DNA from: a virus
Direction: 5' to 3' (one strand)
Virus record (IMG/VR): IMGVR_UViG_3300046167_000209
Span: 1 to 34,892 of that record
Length of the DNA: 34,892 nt
Part shown: piece after piece, positions 21,461 to 27,726 of the stretch
Position numbering within the stretch: the stretch's first letter is position 1
Layout: each line of letters starts with the position of its first letter
Made by a program: the position numbers and the translations under genes
Notes under the pieces: generated by a model
The model's database searches: none
Seen by the model: the letters and a program-made list of their open reading frames with translations, nothing else
Told to the model about the DNA's origin: nothing

Positions 21461-21733
21461 ATGTTTATAGACGAAAAGAGCATCTACGTTGTCGACGGTG
21501 GCGACTACAGTGTGTACTGCTTCGGCTACACACAAGCCCGCACAGTGACAAACGACATCATGAGGCGTGACCCTTGGGGTGGCATACCCTTTGTACTACG
21601 CAAGGACCTAGAGCTGTCTCTGGACGACCGTGGCAATGTGGTGATGTCCAAGAACACACTAGACAAGATCTTGTTCCTAGCCAGTGACGAACTACCGGAG
21701 TCGCAGACTACGTCTACGGAGGGTGAATCATGA
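21461..21733 (+). CDS. Early hypothetical protein
   Basis: 90 residues; CAGGAG lies 7 bases before the ATG. N-terminal beta-rich part (MFIDEKSIYVVDGGDYSVYC), middle helix (ARTVTNDIMRRD), then strands LELSLDDRGNVVMS and an acidic C-terminus. It is the first gene after the palindrome cluster, so it may be separately controlled. No family is recognised. Confidence 0.65.
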   Translation: MFIDEKSIYVVDGGDYSVYCFGYTQARTVTNDIMRRDPWGGIPFVLRKDLELSLDDRGNVVMSKNTLDKILFLASDELPESQTTSTEGES

Positions 21734-21897
21734 GTACATATTGTATTAAGACTATCGAAACAATAGAGCATGTCTACCGTATCTCTGCAGAAACAGAGGA
21801 CGAAGCGTTGGCACTACTGAAGACAGAAATTCATGATTCAGAGTACAACTACATAGACGAAGAGTTCCAAAGCATAGAACTAGAGGGTGACCAGTGA
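21730..21897 (+). CDS. Small beta-alpha protein (paralogue of 20443-20619)
   Basis: 55 residues, ATG 21730 overlapping the upstream stop (ATGA): MSTYCIKTIETIEHVYRISA, ETEDEALALLKTEI, then acidic strands ending LEGDQ. The order of two strands, the turn residues AET/AES and the following helix match the 58-residue protein at 20443. Similarity is weak but the layout is the same. Function unknown. Confidence 0.65.
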   Translation: MSTYCIKTIETIEHVYRISAETEDEALALLKTEIHDSEYNYIDEEFQSIELEGDQ

Positions 21898-22172
21898 AAC
21901 AGCCAGAGAACGACCACACGAAGCACTTTGGCAATGACGGCCCCATTGGTAACGACGCTGAGATCATTGTGTACTATGAGGAACGTGGGCCAGCAGAGCC
22001 TGTCCTACGTATACCCTTTTGGTACTACAAAGAGGAACTAGGGATGTTCGAACACTTTGAGGCCTCAGTACGTAGGACAGCCAAGGCACTCGCAGAGTCC
22101 TACACGTACTGGCCCGAAGGGTACGTACATGTGCAGACAATCATTAACGAGGAGTATGTGAATATAGTATGA
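21894..22172 (+). CDS. Early hypothetical protein with GTG start
   Basis: 92 residues; GTG 21894 overlaps the preceding TGA as GTGA, with GAGGGTGACC upstream. Contains DAEIIVYYEERGPAEPVLRI, FWYYKEELGMFEHFEASVRR and YVHVQTIINEEYVNIV: alternating strands and one helix. Unknown family. Coupled at both ends (next gene starts inside its stop). Confidence 0.65.
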   Translation: MKQPENDHTKHFGNDGPIGNDAEIIVYYEERGPAEPVLRIPFWYYKEELGMFEHFEASVRRTAKALAESYTYWPEGYVHVQTIINEEYVNIV

Positions 22173-22321
22173 TGACGGAACAGCAGTTAGAGCAGTGGAT
22201 ACGGGACAACCCGTGGAAAGCCAATGTGATCTGTCCTGCTGGGGGTATAGGGTTTATGATGTTCATTATGTACACTTGTGTGCAGATCATAGATTCTTTT
22301 TTGACAGGTAAATTCATTTAG
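22169..22321 (+). CDS. 50-residue membrane micro-protein
   Basis: ATG 22169 overlaps the previous stop (ATGA). The first 19 residues are charged (MMTEQQLEQWIRDNPWKAN) and residues 21-45 are hydrophobic with a Gly-Gly turn (CPAGGIGFMMFIMYTCVQII), then a short tail. It contains the -35 region of the replication promoter inside its last codons. Role unknown. Confidence 0.6.
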   Translation: MMTEQQLEQWIRDNPWKANVICPAGGIGFMMFIMYTCVQIIDSFLTGKFI

Positions 22322-22329
22322 TGTATACT
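22301..22329 (+). promoter_or_regulatory. Consensus sigma70 promoter of the replication genes
   Basis: TTGACA (22301-22306), 17-bp spacer, TATACT (22324-22329). Predicted start is about 22336, giving a leader of about 70 bases before the ssDNA-binding gene. It lets the replication genes be transcribed apart from the small early genes. Confidence 0.9.
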
Positions 22330-22372
22330 ATTAGTATGTTCTGGGGAAAACCAGAGCTAAAACCAAAACCAA

Positions 22373-22390
22373 CGTAGACGCAAGTCTACG
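22373..22390 (+). other. Leader hairpin with GNRA tetraloop
   Basis: CGTAGAC, loop GCAA, GTCTACG: a perfect 7-bp stem closed by a GNRA loop, 6 bases before the GGAG ribosome site of the ssDNA-binding gene. Likely stabilises the message or tunes translation. Confidence 0.6.
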
Positions 22391-22408
22391 ACTTACGGAG
22401 ATTATTCC

Positions 22409-22786
22409 ATGACAGCAACAACAGTAGAAGGCGTAGTTAACTTCAGCAACCTGACCGCACATGACGTGTTCAATGGTCAGTCAACTGGAGCCTACTCCAT
22501 GACCATCACAATGTCAGAAGACGATGCTGCAGAGCTTGCGGCCAACGGTGTCAAGATCAAGGACTACCAAGGCAACAAGCAACGCAAGTTTAAATCAAAG
22601 TACGAGATCAAGGTCTTTGACGCAGAGGGTACACCCTATACCGGAGAAGTCCCATACAACTCCACAGTCCGCCTGAAGTACAAGCTGGGTCAGCCTCACC
22701 CAGTGCATGGCGTAGCAACCTACCTTGAGGCGGTCAAAGTACTAGAGGAAGCAGAGATTGCCGTAGGCGATGCCGCAGACTTCTAA
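22409..22786 (+). CDS. Single-stranded DNA-binding protein (T7 gp2.5-like role)
   Basis: 125 residues with a beta-rich body suited to an OB fold (VVNFSNLTAHDVFNGQSTGA, YSMTITMSEDDAAEL, KYEIKVFDAEGTPYTGEVPY, VRLKYKLGQPHPVHG) and a C-terminus that ends acidic with a final Phe (GDAADF). The acidic tail plus last Phe is the polymerase/helicase contact seen in T7 gp2.5. It protects single strands and organises the replisome. First gene behind the sigma70 promoter; overlaps the primase-helicase by 17 bases. Confidence 0.8.
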   Translation: MTATTVEGVVNFSNLTAHDVFNGQSTGAYSMTITMSEDDAAELAANGVKIKDYQGNKQRKFKSKYEIKVFDAEGTPYTGEVPYNSTVRLKYKLGQPHPVHGVATYLEAVKVLEEAEIAVGDAADF

Positions 22787-24377
22787 GTTCCTAAGACACG
22801 AGAGTTGTCCGGAGTGTGGTTCTTCGGACGCTCTCGCTATCTACAGCGACGGCGGTCAACACTGCTTTAGCTGTCAGCATCACGTTCACGGTGGAGACCA
22901 AGGCATGACCTCAGAATTACCCAAGGCCAAGCCCCTTAATTTCAGGGGAGTGGTCTCAAGCATACCCCAACGTCGTATCTCTCAGGACACCTGTGGGCGC
23001 TACGGGGTCACCGTTGAGTACACATCCACGGGTGAAATAGAGAAACACTACTACCCCTACTACGACATGTCCACGGGAGACCTGTGCGCGGCAAAGGTAC
23101 GCGAGGTCAAGACCAAAGGGTTCATGTCAATGGGGGACGTAAGCAACGTCGGCTTCTTCGGACAACAACAGTGCAATAGAGACACCTACATAACGATTAC
23201 TGAGGGCGAATTGGACGCCTTGGCAATTTATGAGATGTCAGGTAAGCAGTGGGACGTTGTGTCTCTACGGTCAGGCGCAGGTAATGCCGCCAAGGAGATC
23301 AAGGCCCAGCTAGAGTGGCTCGAAGGGTACGACACAGTAGTCCTCTGCTTTGACAATGACAAGGCAGGAGAAGAAGCAGTAGAGCAGGTCAAGGACCTCT
23401 TCAGTCCCGACAAGCTTAAGATCTGCAAGCTACCCCTGAAGGACGCCGGTGACATGCTCATGGCGAACAGGGTCAAGGACTTTACGCAACACTGGTGGAA
23501 TGCGAAGGTCTACAGGCCCGATGGCATCATAGCTGGCACCGACACATGGGACAAGCTAGTAGAAAAGAGAAACGTGAAGTCCATCCCGTACCCTTGGGAA
23601 GGCCTCAATCACATAACCAGAGGACATAGACCCTATGAACTCGTCACGATCACTAGCGGCAGTGGTATGGGAAAGTCCCAATTTATCAGAGAAATTGAGT
23701 ACGATCTTCTACGCCGATGCGAAGGCAATATTGGAGTCTTGGCGCTTGAGGAAGATTTGGCCCGAACAACGCTTGGTATCATGTCGGTGGCGGCAAACAG
23801 GCCTCTACACTTGGAAGAGGACACGCCTGTGGACCAACTACGACCGTTTTGGGAGAGCACACTGGGAACAGGACGTTACTACCTATTCGACCATTGGGGG
23901 TCAACTTCAGCAGATAACCTCCTCGCCCGTGTTCGCTATATGGCAAAAGCGCTTGACTGCCGGTACGTCATATTGGACCACTTGTCAATCGTCGTGTCTT
24001 CCCAAGAGTCAGGAGACGAAAGAAAAGCCATAGACGAGATTATGACCAAGCTACGGACCTTAGTGGCAGAGACAGGCATTTGTCTGTTCCTCGTGTCGCA
24101 CCTCCGACGATCCCAAGGTAAGGCACACGAGGACGGTGCTCAGATCAGCTTGGGTGAACTACGGGGTTCTCAGGCAATCGCTCAGTTGTCCGACATTGTC
24201 ATAGGTATGGAACGGGACCAACAGAACACCAACGAAGACATAAGGAACACCACGACTGTTCGAGTGTTGAAGAACAGGTACACCGGAGAAACTGGACCTG
24301 CCTGTTGGTTGGCCTATGACCGCACCACGGGTAGACTGTCTGAAGTCGCTAATCCACACATAGGGGACGACTTTTGA
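22770..24377 (+). CDS. Primase-helicase (T7 gp4-like)
   Basis: 535 residues. An N-terminal zinc finger has Cys13, Cys16, Cys32 and Cys35. TOPRIM primase domain: EGE at 145-147 and DND at 195-197. Hexameric helicase: Walker A GSGMGKS at 297-303, Walker B ILDH at 401-404, then LVSHLRR. The tail ends GDDF, the acidic-Phe ending used to hold the polymerase. It makes RNA primers and unwinds the fork. A second start at Met46 with its own ribosome site could yield a helicase without the zinc finger. The stop overlaps the TTG start of the polymerase. Confidence 0.95.
   Translation: MPQTSKFLRHESCPECGSSDALAIYSDGGQHCFSCQHHVHGGDQGMTSELPKAKPLNFRGVVSSIPQRRISQDTCGRYGVTVEYTSTGEIEKHYYPYYDMSTGDLCAAKVREVKTKGFMSMGDVSNVGFFGQQQCNRDTYITITEGELDALAIYEMSGKQWDVVSLRSGAGNAAKEIKAQLEWLEGYDTVVLCFDNDKAGEEAVEQVKDLFSPDKLKICKLPLKDAGDMLMANRVKDFTQHWWNAKVYRPDGIIAGTDTWDKLVEKRNVKSIPYPWEGLNHITRGHRPYELVTITSGSGMGKSQFIREIEYDLLRRCEGNIGVLALEEDLARTTLGIMSVAANRPLHLEEDTPVDQLRPFWESTLGTGRYYLFDHWGSTSADNLLARVRYMAKALDCRYVILDHLSIVVSSQESGDERKAIDEIMTKLRTLVAETGICLFLVSHLRRSQGKAHEDGAQISLGELRGSQAIAQLSDIVIGMERDQQNTNEDIRNTTTVRVLKNRYTGETGPACWLAYDRTTGRLSEVANPHIGDDF
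22892..22907 (+). promoter_or_regulatory. Internal ribosome site and start (4B-like) in the primase-helicase gene
   Basis: TGGAG (22892-22896), 8-base gap, ATG 22905-22907 = Met46. It would make a 490-residue form lacking the zinc finger, as T7 makes gp4B from an internal start. Confidence 0.5.
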
Positions 24378-26005
24378 TCTACCTTGACTTGGAAGCCAAC
24401 GGCCTGACTCCCGACACCATTTGGTGCGTTGTAACACGGGAAAACGGAGAAACTGAGGTACACCTAGACCAAAGGTCGCTCAGAAAGGCTCTAGAAGGCT
24501 CTGTGAGCGTTTGTGGACACAACCTGATAGGTTATGACCTCCCAGTGCTAGAACGTCTCTGGGGGCTTTCTGTGGCTCCTGAGCGCATAGTGGACACACT
24601 GGTGTTGTCACGCCTGTTTGACCCTAGCAGACAGGGTGGACACTCTCTGCGGTCATGGGGTGAAACCTTGGGCTTCCCAAAGGGTGACCATAGTGATTGG
24701 TCTAGGTTGTCTGAGGAGATGATCGACTACTGCATACAGGACGTAGCAGTCACAGAAGCAGTGCACAAGAGTCTGACCAGAGACATGTCTGGGTTTGACC
24801 CTGAGTCAATCAAGCTGGAACACAAGGTGCAGTACATAGTCCAGCAACAGGAGCGCAACGGGTGGGTCTTGGACCAGCAACTGGCGCGTGAATTATTAGC
24901 AACATTTAAGGAGAGAATGAATGAAATTGAAGAGGAACTACAAGAGAAGTTTCCTCCGATTGTACATGAGAGGTGGTCTGAGAAAACTGGTAAGCGTCTC
25001 AAGGACAAAGTTGAGATCTTCAATGTCGGATCTAGACAACAGATTGCGCGTAGGCTATCGACGCTTGGTGTGGTCTTTGACAAAGTTACGGAGAAAGGCA
25101 ACCCCATCGTTGATGAGGCTGTACTAGACACCATTGACCTGCCAGAGGCTCGTTCCGTTAGTGAATACTTGATGCTACAAAAGAGATACGCACAGGTACA
25201 CTCATGGTTAGAACACTTGCAGGACGACGGTAGAGTTCATGGTCGTGTCATTAGCAACGGCGCAGTCACTGGACGTATGACCCACCAGAGTCCCAACATG
25301 GCCCAAGTCCCAGCAAGCTACAGCCCCTACGGGCACGAGTGTCGCTCCTGCTGGACTGTGCCTGAAGGGAAGAAGCTAGTAGGTTTCGACGCTAGTGGCC
25401 TTGAGCTACGAATGTTGGCACATTACATGGACGATAAGGAGTTTACTAATGTCCTCCTCACCGAAGACATACACACCAGAAACCAAATGGCTGCAGGGCT
25501 TGAAACAAGACCTCAAGCTAAGACTTTCATCTACGCTTTCCTCTACGGAGCAGGAGATGCAAAGATCGGAACTATCGTTGGCGGAAGCGCAAAAGACGGC
25601 GCATATCTTAAGCGACGATTTCTATCAAATACACCTGCTCTTGAAAGTCTACGAGAACGCGTTGCTAGAGCTTCTGGGAGAGGCTATCTCACAGGACTTG
25701 ACGGTCGAAGACTTAGAGTTAGATCTGAACATGCTGCATTGAACACCCTGTTACAGGCGGCAGGAGCCATCGTAATGAAGAAGGCCTTAGTCATACTGGA
25801 CGACTACGCAACGCAGTGGAAACTAGACTACAACTTTATAGGAAACATACATGATGAGGTACAATCGGAGGTGGTTGCAGACCAAGCAGAGAAGTACGGT
25901 TGGCTTGCAGTCGAATGCCTCAAGGCGGCAGGGGTTCACTTTAACCTCAGATGCCCCCTTGACGGAGAATTCCAAATTGGAACAACGTGGGCAGAAACTC
26001 ACTGA
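24374..26005 (+). CDS. DNA polymerase, family A, with proofreading
   Basis: 543 residues. Proofreading exonuclease: Asp5/Glu7 (DLEANG), Asp55 (GYDLP) and Tyr119/Asp123 (YCIQD). Polymerase motif A is DASGLELR (Asp339), motif B is AKTFIYAFLYG with Lys383, Tyr387 and Tyr391, and motif C is HDE at 493-495. The motif B residue equivalent to E. coli 762 is Tyr387, the T7 state. The T7 thioredoxin-binding thumb insertion is not present (only a short linker before IFNVGSR), explaining the length of 543 against 704. Start is TTG, the first base overlapping the helicase stop region. Confidence 0.95.
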   Translation: MIYLDLEANGLTPDTIWCVVTRENGETEVHLDQRSLRKALEGSVSVCGHNLIGYDLPVLERLWGLSVAPERIVDTLVLSRLFDPSRQGGHSLRSWGETLGFPKGDHSDWSRLSEEMIDYCIQDVAVTEAVHKSLTRDMSGFDPESIKLEHKVQYIVQQQERNGWVLDQQLARELLATFKERMNEIEEELQEKFPPIVHERWSEKTGKRLKDKVEIFNVGSRQQIARRLSTLGVVFDKVTEKGNPIVDEAVLDTIDLPEARSVSEYLMLQKRYAQVHSWLEHLQDDGRVHGRVISNGAVTGRMTHQSPNMAQVPASYSPYGHECRSCWTVPEGKKLVGFDASGLELRMLAHYMDDKEFTNVLLTEDIHTRNQMAAGLETRPQAKTFIYAFLYGAGDAKIGTIVGGSAKDGAYLKRRFLSNTPALESLRERVARASGRGYLTGLDGRRLRVRSEHAALNTLLQAAGAIVMKKALVILDDYATQWKLDYNFIGNIHDEVQSEVVADQAEKYGWLAVECLKAAGVHFNLRCPLDGEFQIGTTWAETH

Positions 26006-26014
26006 GGCTAACGT

Positions 26015-26881
26015 ATGAAGAACGTGTACACACTGGTGTCGGACATCTACAAACTGATGGAGACGAAAGAAGTAGCAGAAGGCGTGGACCTAGAGTCTGC
26101 TATTGATCTCTTTGGAGAGAACGTCAAGGACCTCATGCGTAACGAGTTTGGTGGTCGTAAGCGTGACGGACGTAAGCTACGCATGTCCAACATTGGACGC
26201 GAGGACCGCTACTTGTGGAACGTCTACAACGACGTAGAAAAGTCCGATGAGATCCAAGGCCACACCTATGTCAAGTTCCTCTACGGTCACCTCATTGAGG
26301 AGATGCTACTGTTTCTAACTAGAGCCGCAGGTCATGAGGTAACGGATGAACAAAAGAAGTGTGAGGTTAACGGTATTACAGGTTCGATGGACTGTAAAAT
26401 CAACGGTATTGTTACTGACGTTAAAAGCACTTCAACTTATGGGTTTAGGAAATTCAAAGACGGTACACTGGCTTATGACGACCCATTTGGATACGTGGCT
26501 CAAATTAAAGGATACGCGTATTCAGAAGGTGCTACTAAATTTGGATGGTTAGCAATGGACAAGCAGAATGGTCACCTCACGTACCTCATGTACGACGAGG
26601 AGGACACTCAGGCTCCTGTCTATGACCTCATAAGTTACGACATCAAGGAGCGCATTGAACACGTAAAAAAGCTAGTGGAGCATCCAACCCCGCCCGACGT
26701 ATGCTACGGTACTATCGACGATGGAAAGAGTGGGAACCAGAAACTCGCCGTCGGATGCTCCTACTGCTCCTACAAAAAGGTTTGCTGGCCTACCGTTCGC
26801 GCCTTCGCCTATTCTTCAGGTCCCCGTTATTTAACAGAGGTACATAATGAGCCGAAAGTCCAAGAAATCACGATTTCGTAG
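26015..26881 (+). CDS. PD-(D/E)XK exonuclease with Cys cluster (Cas4/RecB-like)
   Basis: 288 residues. Nuclease signature: Glu95/Glu96 (GHLIEEML), Asp126 (GSMDC), Asp135-x-Lys137 (TDVKS) and Q163-x3-Y167 (AQIKGYAY). The C-terminal Cys230, Cys248, Cys251 and Cys257 (C-x17-C-x2-C-x5-C) could hold a 4Fe-4S cluster, as in Cas4 and AddB. In T7-like phages the gene at this place (gp6) degrades host DNA and removes primers; this is a non-homologous replacement inferred to do the same. It overlaps the next gene by 35 bases. Confidence 0.85.
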   Translation: MKNVYTLVSDIYKLMETKEVAEGVDLESAIDLFGENVKDLMRNEFGGRKRDGRKLRMSNIGREDRYLWNVYNDVEKSDEIQGHTYVKFLYGHLIEEMLLFLTRAAGHEVTDEQKKCEVNGITGSMDCKINGIVTDVKSTSTYGFRKFKDGTLAYDDPFGYVAQIKGYAYSEGATKFGWLAMDKQNGHLTYLMYDEEDTQAPVYDLISYDIKERIEHVKKLVEHPTPPDVCYGTIDDGKSGNQKLAVGCSYCSYKKVCWPTVRAFAYSSGPRYLTEVHNEPKVQEITIS

Positions 26882-27236
26882 CACGTTCGAAGACGATGTT
26901 AGCAAAGTACTAAAGGAGTTTGACTATGAACCTTTCACTGTCCCCTACACTATTTCTAGGTCTTATCGTCCTGATTTTGTCGATAGCAGCGGTCTATCTC
27001 TTGTTGAATGCAAAGGATATTTCAGAGACGGAGATACGAAAAAATATACGAGCATCAGGGATTCACTCCCAGAAGAACAAGAGTTAATTTTTGTTCTTAT
27101 GCAACCGAACAAGAAGATTCGGAAGGGGGCTAAGATGACTATGTCAGAATGGTGTGACAAAGAGAACATTTTATGGTATACTATAGAGACACTACAGGAG
27201 TTGATTGACCATGTCGCTAACACTAGAGGAAGTTAA
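26847..27236 (+). CDS. Endonuclease I / Holliday-junction resolvase (T7 gp3-like)
   Basis: 129 residues, near T7 gp3 (149). The catalytic set is in place: Glu15 (FEDD), Asp43 (YRPDF), and Glu54-x-Lys56 (VECKG), matching T7 Glu20, Asp55, Glu65 and Lys67. It cuts branched DNA during packaging-linked recombination and host-DNA breakdown. AGAGG lies before the ATG at 26847 within the exonuclease gene. Confidence 0.9.
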   Translation: MSRKSKKSRFRSTFEDDVSKVLKEFDYEPFTVPYTISRSYRPDFVDSSGLSLVECKGYFRDGDTKKYTSIRDSLPEEQELIFVLMQPNKKIRKGAKMTMSEWCDKENILWYTIETLQELIDHVANTRGS

Positions 27237-27387
27237 GGAACGCCTCTTGAAAACCTTTGACCCAGACGACCTGCTGGAGGCCCTACAGATAACCTCAGAA
27301 GAGATGCTGGACAGGTTTGAGGACAAGTTAATCAACAGACTAGACGTGTTTGAACAAGAGCTAGAGGAGGAAGAAAATGAGTATTGA
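27211..27387 (+). CDS. Small acidic helical protein
   Basis: 58 residues from ATG 27211. TTG 27205 two codons earlier is another possible start, but GGAG (27197-27200) suits the ATG better. It is one long charged helix: LEEVKERLLKTFDPDDLLEA, then DRFEDKLINRLDVFEQELEE. Overlaps the upstream gene's end and the DUF3310 start. Small proteins with the FDPDDLLEAL pattern are common in T7-like phages; function unknown. Confidence 0.7.
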   Translation: MSLTLEEVKERLLKTFDPDDLLEALQITSEEMLDRFEDKLINRLDVFEQELEEEENEY

Positions 27388-27655
27388 TGATGCGACTCCT
27401 GCAGAGTGGGACGGGATTTCTATACTGAAGAAGACGAAGAAGGTAGACCCTGTGGAACAGCCTGACCACTACAACAAAGGAGCAATCGAAGCCATCGAAG
27501 CAATTAAAGCGTCCATGCCTGAACATGAGTTCAATGGTTATCTCAAGGGTAACGCACTAAAGTACCTCTGGCGCTACGACTACAAAGGTAAACCAGTGGA
27601 AGACTTACGTAAATGCCGCTGGTACATCGAACGACTAATTAAGGAACTAACATGA
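27377..27655 (+). CDS. DUF3310 (SaV-like) protein
   Basis: 92 residues. The signature is complete: PDHYNKGAIEAIEAIKASMP (about 28-47), GYLKGNALKYLWRYDYKGKP and EDLRKCRWYIERLI. The family is common in phages. Lactococcal SaV, linked to AbiV sensitivity, is named for it, and T7 gp1.7, a nucleotide kinase, has a related segment (from memory). A nucleotide-metabolism role fits its place before the ribonucleotide reductase, but no catalytic site is evident. ATGA overlap with the next micro-gene. Confidence 0.85.
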   Translation: MSIDDATPAEWDGISILKKTKKVDPVEQPDHYNKGAIEAIEAIKASMPEHEFNGYLKGNALKYLWRYDYKGKPVEDLRKCRWYIERLIKELT

Positions 27656-27726
27656 TAGCAAGGTACGAAATTGAGAGGATACTAGAAGAACTTTTTAAGT
27701 TGTCGTTGAAGGAGAAGCAGGACTAA
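27652..27726 (+). CDS. 24-residue coupled micro-ORF before the ribonucleotide reductase
   Basis: MIARYEIERILEELFKLSLK then EKQD. The start overlaps the DUF3310 stop (ATGA), and its stop TAATG overlaps the reductase start, so ribosomes could pass through all three. The GAAGGAGAAGCAGG at its end is the reductase ribosome site. It may be a true micro-protein (amphipathic helix) or only a coupling device. Confidence 0.45.
   Translation: MIARYEIERILEELFKLSLKEKQD

Noticed and set aside
23635-24033. 132-codon alternate frame in the helicase gene
   Set aside because: Covers Walker A and B of the helicase frame; no independent evidence.
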